This document shows positions 27,159 through 36,367 of a DNA stretch of 64,000 nucleotides, piece by piece. Position 1 is the first letter of the stretch, and each line of letters starts with the position of its first letter. Made by a program: the position numbers and the translations under genes. Below the pieces are notes generated by a model, which had not been told where the DNA came from, made no database searches, and saw nothing but the letters and a program-made list of their open reading frames with translations. The stretch comes from Kitasatospora sp. CB01950 (GTDB lineage: Bacteria; Actinomycetota; Actinomycetes; Streptomycetales; Streptomycetaceae), in contig NZ_LISX01000001.1 of the NCBI RefSeq assembly GCF_001905465.1, positions 765,974 through 829,973 of the forward strand. The letters are read 5' to 3'.

Positions 27159-27668
27159 ATGGGTTCGCAGACCACTCTGACCGTCGCCACCGCGGAGCGG
27201 ATGACCGGCCTGGGCCGGCGGCTCGCCGCCCTGCTGCGCCCCGGTGACCTGGTGCTGCTGTCGGGGGAGCTGGGCGCGGGCAAGACCACGCTGACCCGCG
27301 GTCTGGGGGAGGGCCTGGGGGTGCGCGGCGCGGTGACCTCGCCGACGTTCGTGATCGCCCGGGTGCACCCGTCGCTGACCGGCGGCCCCGCGCTGGTGCA
27401 CGTGGACGCGTACCGGCTGGGCGGCGGGCTGGACGAGATGGAGGACCTCGACCTGGACGTGTCGCTGCCGGAGTCGGTGATCGTCGTGGAGTGGGGCGAG
27501 GGCAAGGTCGAGCAGCTCTCCGAGGACCGGCTGGAGGTCCGGATCGAGCGGACGCTCGGCGGTGCGGAGGCGGACGTCGTGGACGAGGCGGACGGGCGGC
27601 GGGTCACGGTGACCGGGCTGGGCGGTCGCTGGGACGACGTCGACCTCACCGTATTGGGTGACTGCTGA
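27159..27668 (+). CDS. tsaE: tRNA t6A biosynthesis ATPase TsaE
   Basis: ATPase that acts with TsaB and TsaD to load threonylcarbamoyl onto A37 of ANN-decoding tRNAs. The 169-residue product has Walker A SGELGAGKTTLTRG, the SPTF motif in VTSPTFVIA, HVDAYRL, and the Walker B-like VIVVEWGEG. The ATG at 27159 follows GAAGGA. It is separated from tsaB by about 1 kb that holds the iron-box small gene and a reversed L,D-transpeptidase-like gene, an interruption of the usual tsaE-tsaB arrangement. Confidence 0.93.
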   Translation: MGSQTTLTVATAERMTGLGRRLAALLRPGDLVLLSGELGAGKTTLTRGLGEGLGVRGAVTSPTFVIARVHPSLTGGPALVHVDAYRLGGGLDEMEDLDLDVSLPESVIVVEWGEGKVEQLSEDRLEVRIERTLGGAEADVVDEADGRRVTVTGLGGRWDDVDLTVLGDC

Positions 27669-27673
27669 ACCCG

Positions 27674-27697
27674 GTTTCCGACAGCGTGTCGGGAAAC
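27674..27697 (+). terminator. Hairpin after tsaE
   Basis: GTTTCCGACA (27674-27683) pairs with TGTCGGGAAAC (27687-27697) around GCG with a one-base bulge, six bases after the tsaE stop. It is followed by TGTTG. Confidence 0.5.
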
Positions 27698-27736
27698 TGT
27701 TGCGGCCCGGCCGGTGGGCGTGATGGGATGGTGTCA

Positions 27737-27755
27737 GCAGGTTAGGTGTGCCTAA
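27737..27755 (+). promoter_or_regulatory. Candidate iron box (DmdR/IdeR/DtxR-type operator)
   Basis: The sequence GCAGGTTAGGTGTGCCTAA contains the inverted repeat GTTAGG-TGTG-CCTAAC. Aligned by eye with the remembered iron-box consensus TTAGGTTAGGCTAACCTAA it agrees at 13 of 19 positions, including the AGGTTAGG block and the CCTAA end. It lies 16 bases before the ATG of a 62-residue protein, an ideal repressor position. Confidence 0.6.
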
Positions 27756-27770
27756 CTAGGGAGGCGCCCC

Positions 27771-27959
27771 ATGGCGAGCACCACCCCCCGGACCGACGCC
27801 CGTCCCGAACCGGCCGACGCCGCCGTCGACGCGGCGCGGGCCGACGCCGAGCGGCCGCGCACCGACGCGGCGGAGAACCCCGTGCCGATGCGGGCGCTGC
27901 TGGCGTCCTGCCGGGCCGCGAAGGCGGTCTCCACCCCGCCGGAGCGCCACGCCGCGTAG
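27771..27959 (+). CDS. 62-residue protein, probably iron-regulated, function unknown
   Basis: A small hydrophilic product. The N-terminal half is Ala/Asp/Pro/Arg-rich, and the C-terminal part has PMRALLASCRAAKAVSTPP with a single Cys. There is no membrane segment or signal peptide. A good GGGAGG ribosome-binding site precedes ATG 27771 and an iron-box-like palindrome sits just upstream, so the gene is probably real and repressed in iron-replete cells (inference). No function is assigned. It is convergent with the L,D-transpeptidase-like gene, whose stop is 14 bases away. Confidence 0.65.
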   Translation: MASTTPRTDARPEPADAAVDAARADAERPRTDAAENPVPMRALLASCRAAKAVSTPPERHAA

Positions 27960-27973
27960 CCGCGGCGGGCTGG

Positions 27974-28546
27974 TCAGGCGACCACGACCACCCGGGTGCC
28001 GTTCGGCGCGAAGTCCCACAGCGACTGGCCGTCCGGACGGGACGCCCGGATGCCGCCGGTCTTCGTCTTCGGGTCCAGCGACGGCGCGGGCGCGTTCTCG
28101 TCCACCAGCGCGCTGAAACCGAACACCGCGCCCTGCTGCTGGGCGAAGCGCACCACGTGCTCGATCTGCCGGCCGTCCGTGCCGGTGCCCGCCGCGGTGC
28201 GGCTGTACACCGTGTAGGCGCCCGGGTTCGGCAGCGCGTTGCCCGGGGTCACCTTGAACGAGCCGACCACCTGCTCGGGCTTCTTCGGGTCGACCAGCCA
28301 CACCTGCCGGTCCTTGAGCGAGAACACCACCCGCAGGCCCGCCCCGGAGTCCGCCGGCAGCGGGGGAGCGGTCGGCTTCTCGCTCGCCGACGGCGAGACC
28401 GCCGCGGCCGGGGCGCTCGCCGAGGCCGGGGTGGCCGCCACCGCGCGGGACGCGGCGCCGTTCGCCTGGAACGCCAGCAGCCCGATCACCGCCATGGCGC
28501 CCAGGGTCAGTCCGCCGACCACCACACCAGGGCCCAGCTTCGCCAC
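27974..28546 (-). CDS. Exported L,D-transpeptidase-like protein lacking the catalytic cysteine
   Basis: A 190-residue protein with an N-terminal membrane anchor (about 7-27), an Ala/Ser/Pro linker (30-68) and a YkuD-like domain. The LRVVFSLKDRQVWLVD start, the PNPGAYTVYSR strand and the SLWDFAPNGTRVVVV end resemble L,D-transpeptidases. The expected SHGCxR active-site motif reads KTGGIR (residues 162-167), with Gly165 where the nucleophilic Cys should be, and no HGT motif is seen. It is therefore probably not a transpeptidase; a peptidoglycan- or protein-binding role is possible. It lies in reverse orientation inside the tsa neighbourhood. Confidence 0.75.
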   Translation of the reverse strand: MAKLGPGVVVGGLTLGAMAVIGLLAFQANGAASRAVAATPASASAPAAAVSPSASEKPTAPPLPADSGAGLRVVFSLKDRQVWLVDPKKPEQVVGSFKVTPGNALPNPGAYTVYSRTAAGTGTDGRQIEHVVRFAQQQGAVFGFSALVDENAPAPSLDPKTKTGGIRASRPDGQSLWDFAPNGTRVVVVA

Positions 28547-28679
28547 GTCCGCTCCTCAACGCTCCGGGTGTCCTGTTCGAGGCCCATCGTGCCAGGTCCG
28601 CGCCGCCGCTTCGGCCTCTTCCGATCGTGTGTTCCCGGCCGGTGCGGGCACTCGCGCCGGACCCTCTAACCTTGAACGC

Positions 28680-29327
28680 GTGCTCCTCCTCGCCTTCGAC
28701 ACCGCCACCCCCGCCGTCACGGCCGCCGTCCACGACGGCGAACGCGTGCTCGCCGAGTCCTACGAGGTCGACGCCCGCCGGCACGGCGAACTGCTGCTGC
28801 CCACCATCGACGCCGTGCTGCGCACCGCGGGCGTGGACAAGCGACAGCTCACCGACCTCGCGGTCGGCGTCGGCCCCGGCCCGTACACCGGCCTGCGGGT
28901 CGGCCTGGTGACCGCCGCCGCGCTCGGCGACGCGCTCGGCCTGCCCGTGCACGGCGTCTGCACCCTCGACGCGATCGCCCACCAGGCCCGCACCGAGGGC
29001 CTGGACGGCGCGTTCACGGTCGCCACCGACGCCCGCCGCAAGGAGGTCTACTGGGCCTCCTACGACGCGTCCGGCACCCGGATCTCCGGCCCCTCGGTGG
29101 ACCGTCCGGCCGAGATCGAGCCCGGCGAGCGGACGGTCGGCGCGGGCGCGGTGCTGTACGGCCTGCCGGCGGCGAGCGGCCCCGAGCACGTGTCGGCGGG
29201 CGCGCTCGCCGACTTCGCGGTCCATGAGCTGGCCGCCGGCCGCGAGCTGCTGCCGAACGTGCCGCTGTACCTGCGGCGCCCGGACGCACAGGTGCCCGCG
29301 GGCTACAAGGCGGTGCTTCCGGCGTGA
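28680..29327 (+). CDS. tsaB: tRNA t6A biosynthesis protein TsaB
   Basis: A 215-residue ASKHA-fold partner of TsaD in threonylcarbamoyl transfer to tRNA A37. It has MLLLAFDTATPAVTAAV at the N-terminus, then the RRHGELLLPTID and VGVGPGPYTGLRVGLVTA blocks. GTG 28680 was chosen as the family start. No ribosome-binding site is present, and a -10-like TAACCT (28667-28672) lies eight bases upstream, so the transcript may be leaderless. It is followed by rimI and tsaD in the usual order. Confidence 0.93.
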   Translation: MLLLAFDTATPAVTAAVHDGERVLAESYEVDARRHGELLLPTIDAVLRTAGVDKRQLTDLAVGVGPGPYTGLRVGLVTAAALGDALGLPVHGVCTLDAIAHQARTEGLDGAFTVATDARRKEVYWASYDASGTRISGPSVDRPAEIEPGERTVGAGAVLYGLPAASGPEHVSAGALADFAVHELAAGRELLPNVPLYLRRPDAQVPAGYKAVLPA

Positions 29328-29348
29328 CGCGGACGGGACTCGCCGGCC

Positions 29349-29852
29349 GTGGCTGAGTACTCCCTGCGCCCCATGCGCTGGTGGGACATCGAGCCCGTGA
29401 TGGCGCTGGAGCACCTGCTGTTCCCCGAGGACGCCTGGTCGCGCGGGATGTACTGGTCCGAGCTGGCCGAGGCGTACCCGGGCGGCAGCCGGCACTACGT
29501 GGTGGCGGTGGACCGGGCCGACGCGGTGGTCGGCTACGCCGGGCTGATGTCCGTCGGGGTGGACGGCGACGTGCAGACCATCGCGGTGGAGGCCGGGCAC
29601 CAGGGGGCCGGCCTCGGGGCGATGCTGCTGACCGAACTGGTCGAGGAGTCGGTCCGGCGCGGCTGCGCCGAGCTGCTGCTGGAGGTGCGGGTGGACAACC
29701 TGCGTGCGCAGCGGCTGTACGAGCGGTTCGGGTTCGAGCCGGTCGGCATCCGGCGGGGCTACTACCAGCCCGCCAACGTGGACGCACTGGTGATGCGTCT
29801 GGACCACCTGGCAAGCGATGCAAGCGATCTGAAGGATCATCACAATGGCTGA
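29349..29852 (+). CDS. rimI: GNAT N-acetyltransferase RimI
   Basis: Acetylates N-terminal alanine of ribosomal protein S18 in E. coli, with a broader role likely in actinobacteria. The 167-residue product has the GNAT acetyl-CoA motif [20 protein letters not shown], and [29 protein letters not shown] typical of RimI. The GTG start at 29349 has a weak ribosome-binding site. Its end overlaps the tsaD start by 8 bases. The tsaB-rimI-tsaD linkage supports the name. Confidence 0.9.
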   Translation: MAEYSLRPMRWWDIEPVMALEHLLFPEDAWSRGMYWSELAEAYPGGSRHYVVAVDRADAVVGYAGLMSVGVDGDVQTIAVEAGHQGAGLGAMLLTELVEESVRRGCAELLLEVRVDNLRAQRLYERFGFEPVGIRRGYYQPANVDALVMRLDHLASDASDLKDHHNG

Positions 29853-30930
29853 CGAACCGCTCGTCCTCGGTATCGAGACCTCCTGCGACGAGACCGGCGT
29901 CGGCATCGTCCGCGGCACCACGCTGCTCGCCGACGCGGTCGCCTCCTCGGTGAACGACCACGCCCGGTTCGGCGGCGTCGTCCCGGAGATCGCCAGCCGG
30001 GCGCACCTGGAGGCGATGGTCCCCACCATCCAGCGCGCGCTGGACACCGCCGGCGTCAAGGCGAGCGACCTGGACGGCATCGCCGTCACCGCCGGGCCCG
30101 GCCTGGCCGGTGCGCTGCTGGTCGGCGTGAGCGCCGCCAAGGCGTACGCCTGGGCGCTGGACAAGCCGCTGTACGGCGTCAACCACCTGGCCTCGCACAT
30201 CTGCGTCGACCAGTTGGAGCACGGCCGGCTGCCCGAGCCGACCATGGCGCTGCTGGTCTCCGGCGGGCACTCCTCGCTGCTGCTCTCCGGCGACATCACC
30301 AGCGACGTGCGGCCGCTCGGCGCGACCATCGACGACGCGGCCGGCGAGGCGTTCGACAAGGTCGCGCGGGTGCTCGGCCTGGGCTTCCCCGGCGGCCCGG
30401 TGGTGGACCGGATGGCCCGCGAGGGCGACGGCAGGGCGATCGCCTTCCCGCGCGGCCTGAGCAGCGCGAGCGACCCGGCGTACGACTTCTCGTTCTCCGG
30501 ACTGAAGACCGCCGTGGCGCGCTGGGTCGAGGCCAAGCGGCGGGCCGGCGAGACCGTGCCGGTCGCCGACGTCGCCGCGTCCTTCCAGGAGGCCGTCACC
30601 GACGTGCTCACCCGCAAGGCCGTGCGCGCGTGCAAGGACAACGACGTCGACCACCTGATGATCGGCGGCGGCGTCGCCGCGAACTCCCGGCTGCGCGAGA
30701 TGGCGCAGCAGCGCTGCGACAAGGCGGGCATCGTGCTGCGGGTGCCGCGCCCGGGCCTGTGCACCGACAACGGTGCGATGGTGGCGGCGCTCGGCGCCGA
30801 GATGGTCTGGCGCAACCGCGCCGCGTCCTCCTTCGACCTGTCGGCGGACTCCTCGCTGCCCGTCACCGAGACGCACGTCCCGGCGCGGCACGGAGACTTC
30901 CACGCGCACGCCCACGAGGCGCTGAAGTGA
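29845..30930 (+). CDS. tsaD: tRNA threonylcarbamoyladenosine synthase catalytic subunit TsaD
   Basis: Catalytic Kae1/Qri7-type subunit that transfers the threonylcarbamoyl group to tRNA A37. The 361-residue product has the N-terminal [14 protein letters not shown], the metal-binding HxxxH in [46 protein letters not shown] and the C-terminal [13 protein letters not shown]. All expected motifs are present and the length is normal. It starts inside the end of rimI, and its stop overlaps the next start (GTGA). Confidence 0.97.
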   Translation: MADEPLVLGIETSCDETGVGIVRGTTLLADAVASSVNDHARFGGVVPEIASRAHLEAMVPTIQRALDTAGVKASDLDGIAVTAGPGLAGALLVGVSAAKAYAWALDKPLYGVNHLASHICVDQLEHGRLPEPTMALLVSGGHSSLLLSGDITSDVRPLGATIDDAAGEAFDKVARVLGLGFPGGPVVDRMAREGDGRAIAFPRGLSSASDPAYDFSFSGLKTAVARWVEAKRRAGETVPVADVAASFQEAVTDVLTRKAVRACKDNDVDHLMIGGGVAANSRLREMAQQRCDKAGIVLRVPRPGLCTDNGAMVAALGAEMVWRNRAASSFDLSADSSLPVTETHVPARHGDFHAHAHEALK

Positions 30931-31187
30931 CCCTGGCGGCGATGTGGGAGGCCCGGGCGACGGACGGCCGAGGGAGTGAACTGCACGCCTGGGCGCGGGA
31001 GTTCGCGCTTCCGGCGGTGCGCGGGGCGGCCGGGCTGGAGCGGGTCGAGCTGTTCACCGCGCCCGGCGAGCGGGTGCTGATGATCGCGCTCTGGGCGGGC
31101 GAGCCGCAGCCGGTGCCGCAGCCCCCGGCGGAGCTGCTGGCGCGCCCGGTGCACCACTGGACCTTCACCCGTACGGATGCCGGGTAG
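30927..31187 (+). CDS. 86-residue hypothetical protein coupled to tsaD
   Basis: Its GTG start overlaps the tsaD stop in a GTGA arrangement, so it is translationally coupled. The sequence ([42 protein letters not shown]...) suggests a small alpha+beta dimeric-barrel fold like the ABM/YciI families, but I cannot name a family with confidence. No signal peptide or membrane segment is visible. Whether it takes part in t6A synthesis is unknown. Confidence 0.7.
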   Translation: MTLAAMWEARATDGRGSELHAWAREFALPAVRGAAGLERVELFTAPGERVLMIALWAGEPQPVPQPPAELLARPVHHWTFTRTDAG

Positions 31188-31262
31188 GCAACCGCGGAGC
31201 CGGTAGCGTTCGTCCAGTACATCGACACGCCTGTAGAGCTTGGAGAGTGGGGGACACCGGTG

Positions 31263-32147
31263 ATGAACAGGGCCCGGATCGGATACGGGATGGGCGCACT
31301 CGCCGTGCTGCTGGCCGCGAGCGGGTGCGGCAGCTCCGCGCCCGCCACGAAGTCGGCCGCCCCCGCGCAGCCCGCCGCCGCCTCCTCCTCCGGCACCGGT
31401 GCGCCGTCCGGCGCGGCGTCGACCCCCGCCCAGGACGCGGCCGGTGACGCCGCATGGGCGAAGTGGGGCCTCAAGCCGCTGGCCAAGACGCCCCCGCCGC
31501 CCGCCGACAAGCCGATCAAGCTGACCAAGTCCGGCACCGTGCCGGTGTTCAGCGAAGTCCCCACCCAGGACAAGGTCGTCTTCATCACCATCGACGACGG
31601 GGCCGAGAAGGACCCCAAGTTCGTCCAGATGCTCACCGACCTGAAGGTGCCCATCACGATGTTCCTGACCAAGGACATCGTCAAGAACGACTACGCCTAC
31701 TTCAAGCCGCTGCAGGCGCTCGGCAACACCATCCAGAACCACACCGTCGACCACCCGGTGATGAGCAAGATCCCGGCCGCCAAGCAGAAGTCCGAGATCT
31801 GCGACGACCAGACCGCCCTCACCGAGCAGTACGGCACCGCCCCGTACCTGTTCCGCCCGCCCTTCGGCGACGGAGCCAACACCCCCACCCTGAACACCTC
31901 GGTGCAGGAGTGCGGGCCGCGCGCCATCGTGCTGTGGCGGGAATCCATGCAGATCCACGACATGCAGTACCAGTCCGCCGACAAGAAGCTGAAGAACGGC
32001 GACATCATCCTCGCCCACTTCCGCGGCCCGTCCGAGCTCAAGGGCGAGAGCATGACCTCGATGTTCGGCGAGATGCTCGCCCGCATCCAGGAGCAGGGCT
32101 TCGCGGTCGCCCGCCTCGACGACTACATCGCCAAGCCCACCGGCTGA
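31263..32147 (+). CDS. CE4 polysaccharide deacetylase lipoprotein
   Basis: A 294-residue exported protein. Its signal peptide ends in a lipobox-like LLAASGC (Cys22), followed by a Ser/Ala/Pro linker. The NodB-type domain has the catalytic ITIDDGAEKDP (Asp111/Asp112), the zinc-binding HTVDH (His160, His164) and RPPFG (198-202). It probably N-deacetylates a GlcNAc-containing cell-wall or exopolysaccharide glycan at the outer face of the membrane. ATG 31263 was preferred to the adjacent GTG 31260; GGGGA lies 8 bases upstream. It is convergent with the methyltransferase, overlapping it by 25 bases. Confidence 0.87.
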   Translation: MNRARIGYGMGALAVLLAASGCGSSAPATKSAAPAQPAAASSSGTGAPSGAASTPAQDAAGDAAWAKWGLKPLAKTPPPPADKPIKLTKSGTVPVFSEVPTQDKVVFITIDDGAEKDPKFVQMLTDLKVPITMFLTKDIVKNDYAYFKPLQALGNTIQNHTVDHPVMSKIPAAKQKSEICDDQTALTEQYGTAPYLFRPPFGDGANTPTLNTSVQECGPRAIVLWRESMQIHDMQYQSADKKLKNGDIILAHFRGPSELKGESMTSMFGEMLARIQEQGFAVARLDDYIAKPTG

Positions 32148-33301
32148 CCCAGCATCATCACTGGGCCGGCCGCAGTACGCGCGACGATCACCGTCACCGC
32201 GTTCGGCCCGGACGGCTTCAGCTGCCGCCGCAACTCCTCCGGCACCACCGACGCCCCGCGCTTCTTGATCACCACGGTGCCGATCCGGCGCTCCTTCACC
32301 AGCGCCTTCAACTTCTTCACGTTGTACGGCAGTACGTCGGTCAGCTCGTAGGCGTGCGCGTACGGCGTCGGGTGCAGCTCGTCCGAAGTGACGTACGCGA
32401 TCATCGGGTCGAGCAGCCGGCCGTTCGTCGCCCCGACGACCTCGGCGACCATCCGGCCCCGGATCACCGCGCCGTCCGGCTCGTACAGATACCGGCCCAC
32501 CGGGCCCACCGGCGGGTCCGGCAGCGCACCGCCGGCCAGCGAGTGCGGGCCCGGCAGGAGCGTCGCCCGGTACGGCTCGGCAGCGCCGGTGCCGAACCAC
32601 AGCACCGCCTCCTTCACCTCGCCCCGGTCCGACACCCACTCCGCCTCGGCGCCCTCCGGCACCAGCTCGTGCGGGATCCCCGGCGCCACCTTCAACGCCC
32701 CGAACGGGGTGCGCCGGGCCGCCTCCACCGCCCAGGACAGCGGCGGCGAATACGCCTCCGGGTCGAACACCCGGCCGCGCGAGGTGCGCCGTGCCGGGTC
32801 GGTGAACACCGCGTCGAAACCGTCCGTGTCGACGTCCGCGACGTCCGCGCAGCGCACCTCCACCAGCTCCGCCACGCCCAGCGCCGCCGCGTTCGCCCGC
32901 GCCACCTCGCAGGTCAGCTCGTCCCGGTCCACCGCCAGCACCGCGATCCCGGCCCGGGCCAGCGCGATCGCGTCCCCGCCGATCCCGCAGCACAGGTCCG
33001 CCAGCCGCTTCACCCCGAGCGCCGCGAACCGGCCCGCCCGCCACTCGGCGACGCTGCGCCGCGTCGCCTGCTCCACCCCGTTCTGGGTGAAGTACATCGA
33101 CCGGGCGTCCGCCCCAAACTTCGCCTCCGCCCGCTGCCGCAACCGCGCCTGCTCGAACGCCGCCCGCACCAGCTCGGACGGGTACTCCCGCCGCAGCCGG
33201 GTCGCCAGCGCCAGCTCCTGCTCCGCGGTGAACTCCCGCAACTCGGCCAGCAGCGCCTGCCCCTGCTCGGTCAGCAGCGCCCGGAACGATTCGATCTCCA
33301 C
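32123..33301 (-). CDS. Class I SAM-dependent methyltransferase with THUMP-like domain
   Basis: A 392-residue cytoplasmic protein. A helical N-terminal region (1-95) is followed by a Rossmann methyltransferase core with motif I LADLCCGIGGDAIALA (about 101-116), VLAVDRDELTCEVARANAAALG, and FDAVFTDPARRTSRGR in place of the usual motif IV. The C-terminal part (NVKKLKALVKERRIGTVVIKKRGASVVPEELRRQL) matches the THUMP-like domain in actinobacterial proteins of this type. An RNA substrate is plausible but unproven. It lies 21 bases downstream of a small membrane protein on the same strand. Confidence 0.82.
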   Translation of the reverse strand: MEIESFRALLTEQGQALLAELREFTAEQELALATRLRREYPSELVRAAFEQARLRQRAEAKFGADARSMYFTQNGVEQATRRSVAEWRAGRFAALGVKRLADLCCGIGGDAIALARAGIAVLAVDRDELTCEVARANAAALGVAELVEVRCADVADVDTDGFDAVFTDPARRTSRGRVFDPEAYSPPLSWAVEAARRTPFGALKVAPGIPHELVPEGAEAEWVSDRGEVKEAVLWFGTGAAEPYRATLLPGPHSLAGGALPDPPVGPVGRYLYEPDGAVIRGRMVAEVVGATNGRLLDPMIAYVTSDELHPTPYAHAYELTDVLPYNVKKLKALVKERRIGTVVIKKRGASVVPEELRRQLKPSGPNAVTVIVARTAAGPVMMLGQPVGLAM

Positions 33302-33322
33302 CCCCTCATTCTCGCTGCCCGC

Positions 33323-33700
33323 TCACCCGCCGGTCGCCGAGCAGTCCGACCCGCTGAAGCAGGGCCGGTAGTCGCTCGGCAGCGGCTCCGGCCGGTAGTC
33401 CCCGTCGTGCCGGTGGTCGTAGGCGTACCCGGCGACGGCCGGCACCAGCACCGCGAGCGCCAGCAGCGCGTGCACCACGGCGGTCACCCAGTACCGCCGC
33501 CACCCGGCCAGCGCCGCGACCGCCGCCGGCAGCGCGGCGAAGCAGAACAGCACGGTCAGCCCGTCGACCGTCTCCCTGCCGCCCGAAGCCCAGGCGGAGA
33601 GTCCCACGTACAGGAACAGCCAGGTGCCGACGGCCGCGGTCGCGCACAGCAGCGCGAGCATGGCCAGAACGTCGATGATCAGCAGGCGGCGGCGCGACAT
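33323..33700 (-). CDS. Small membrane protein, unknown function
   Basis: A 125-residue protein with an N-terminal RRR, two or three membrane helices (about 6-32, 48-66, 72-92) and an exported C-terminal tail (DYRPCFSGSDCSATGG) with two cysteines that could form a disulfide. No family was recognised. It is probably co-transcribed with the methyltransferase downstream. Confidence 0.7.
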   Translation of the reverse strand: MSRRRLLIIDVLAMLALLCATAAVGTWLFLYVGLSAWASGGRETVDGLTVLFCFAALPAAVAALAGWRRYWVTAVVHALLALAVLVPAVAGYAYDHRHDGDYRPEPLPSDYRPCFSGSDCSATGG

Positions 33701-33766
33701 GCCTGCCAGTCTCGGCCCCGGCCGCCCGGGTGCGCCTGAGTATCCGTACTCGGCCTGCCCGCGACG

Positions 33767-33907
33767 TCACCCACCGAGCGCCGAGGACAGGACCGCCGCC
33801 GGCAGCGCGAACGCGTACGGCGCGGCGCACAGCAGCGGAGCCTCCGGCGCCGTCAACCGGAGCGCATGAAACACATCCCGCCGGCCCGAGGGCCTGGTCT
33901 TCGTCAT
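33767..33907 (-). CDS. Possible 46-residue protein
   Basis: A short ATG-initiated frame (MTKTRPSGRRDVFHALRLTA...) whose third codon positions are mostly G or C, like real genes here, with AGGA about seven bases upstream on the minus strand. A hydrophobic C-terminal half (about 25-42) suggests a membrane peptide. It is divergent from groES. Chance is a serious alternative in such GC-rich DNA. Confidence 0.35.
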   Translation of the reverse strand: MTKTRPSGRRDVFHALRLTAPEAPLLCAAPYAFALPAAVLSSALGG

Positions 33908-33996
33908 GTGCCTATCCTGGCGCGGGAGTTGGCGCCGATGCCTGAGTACCGGCCCTCAATACCGGGGTTGCCGTACCCAAATCCGACACGACGTCG

Positions 33997-34023
33997 TTGG
34001 CACTCTGGTTGACTGAGTGCTAA
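33997..34023. promoter_or_regulatory. CIRCE operator 1 (HrcA-binding)
   Basis: TTGGCACTC (33997-34005), nine bases, GAGTGCTAA (34015-34023). It differs from the CIRCE consensus arms by one base. The -35 element of the groES promoter lies inside its spacer, so HrcA binding would block RNA polymerase directly. Confidence 0.93.
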
Positions 34024-34037
34024 CGGCGTCCTAAGGT
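34009..34037 (+). promoter_or_regulatory. groES-groEL vegetative promoter
   Basis: TTGACT (34009-34014), a 17-base spacer, and TAAGGT (34032-34037) give a near-ideal vegetative promoter. Transcription would begin near 34044, inside the second CIRCE. Repressor-controlled heat shock rather than an alternative sigma factor is implied. Confidence 0.75.
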
Positions 34038-34042
34038 CGTTC

Positions 34043-34070
34043 CTGGCACTCCCCCCAGGGGGAGTGCTAA
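34043..34070. promoter_or_regulatory. CIRCE operator 2 (10-base spacer)
   Basis: CTGGCACTC (34043-34051) and GAGTGCTAA (34062-34070) are separated by ten bases rather than the usual nine. It sits at the transcription start, so it could act as an operator and as an mRNA 5' hairpin. Confidence 0.85.
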
Positions 34071-34165
34071 CGCGAAGATGCGTGTCTGACCCCCGCGACG
34101 GCAGTTGCGCACCATCGCCACCTACCTGTTAGACAACCCCGTAATCTCCGAAGGGGAGCTCGGAC

Positions 34166-34471
34166 GTGACCACCAGCAGCAAGGTTGCCATCAAGCCGCT
34201 CGAGGACCGCATTGTGGTCCAGCCGCTCGACGCCGAGACCACCACCGCCTCCGGCCTGGTGATCCCGGACACTGCCAAGGAAAAGCCCCAGGAGGGCGTC
34301 GTCCTGGCGGTCGGCCCGGGTCGCTTCGAGGACGGCCAGCGTCTGCCGCTCGACGTCGCCGTGGGTGACATCGTCCTGTACTCGAAGTACGGCGGCACCG
34401 AGGTGAAGTACCAGGGCGAGGAGTACCTCGTCCTCTCGGCTCGCGACGTTCTCGCCATCATCGAGAAGTAA
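34166..34471 (+). CDS. groES: Co-chaperonin GroES
   Basis: Heptameric lid of the GroEL chamber. The 101-residue product has the core [35 protein letters not shown] (containing the mobile loop) and ends [13 protein letters not shown]. The GTG start at 34166 follows GGGGAG by seven bases. It is first in the operon with groEL, under the CIRCE-controlled promoter. Confidence 0.97.
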   Translation: MTTSSKVAIKPLEDRIVVQPLDAETTTASGLVIPDTAKEKPQEGVVLAVGPGRFEDGQRLPLDVAVGDIVLYSKYGGTEVKYQGEEYLVLSARDVLAIIEK

Positions 34472-34485
34472 GACGTCCCAGCCCC

Positions 34486-34523
34486 GCCCCGGATCCGTGT
34501 CAGCACTGACAGGGGCCCGGGGC
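34486..34523 (+). other. Inverted repeat between groES and groEL
   Basis: The outer arms GCCCCGG (34486-34492) and CCGGGGC (34517-34523) enclose an inner hairpin TGTCAG-CA-CTGACA (34498-34511). It could be an mRNA-processing or stability element that adjusts GroES to GroEL levels. Confidence 0.5.
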
Positions 34524-34559
34524 GCGGTTGTTGCTCCACGTACGCAGACCACACCCTGA

Positions 34560-36206
<1,647 letters not shown>

Positions 36207-36234
36207 AGCGCCGGCCGCTAGGCACTAGCCACTG

Positions 36235-36312
36235 AAGGGGCGCGAGGAACTGCGCGACCGGCCATGCACTCCCGTAGTGCGAGGCCGGAGCGTGCAGGGC
36301 CTCGCGCCCTTT
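36235..36312 (+). terminator. Large branched hairpin after groEL
   Basis: Outer arms 36235-36247 and 36300-36312 pair over 13 positions with one G-U. Inside, CCGGCC (36258-36263) pairs with GGCCGG (36283-36288), capped by GCACT-CCCGT-AGTGC (36266-36280). It ends in CCCTTT. The 5' side carries the dispersed 22-base repeat. Confidence 0.75.
36236..36257 (+). repeat. Copy 2 of the 22-base dispersed repeat
   Basis: It starts AGGGGCGCGAGGAACTGCGC and differs by one base from the copy on the minus strand at 25896-25917. Here the element forms the 5' arm of the groEL terminator, which suggests these repeats act as, or insert into, transcription-end structures. Confidence 0.7.
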
Positions 36313-36367
36313 CGCGTGGGCGGGTGGGTGCTCTGCTTGGTTTCGCGCCTCCCCTAAGGTTGATGGC

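Noticed and set aside
30927..31187. The small tsaD-coupled protein as a named t6A factor
   Set aside because: It has none of the motifs of TsaB, TsaC, TsaD or TsaE; only its coupling to tsaD is visible, so no function was assigned.
27756..33044. A 1762-codon open frame on the minus strand
   Set aside because: It runs antisense through tsaB, rimI, tsaD and the deacetylase, which have clear motifs. Long antisense frames are expected when third positions are nearly all G or C; the translation is low-complexity with no domains.
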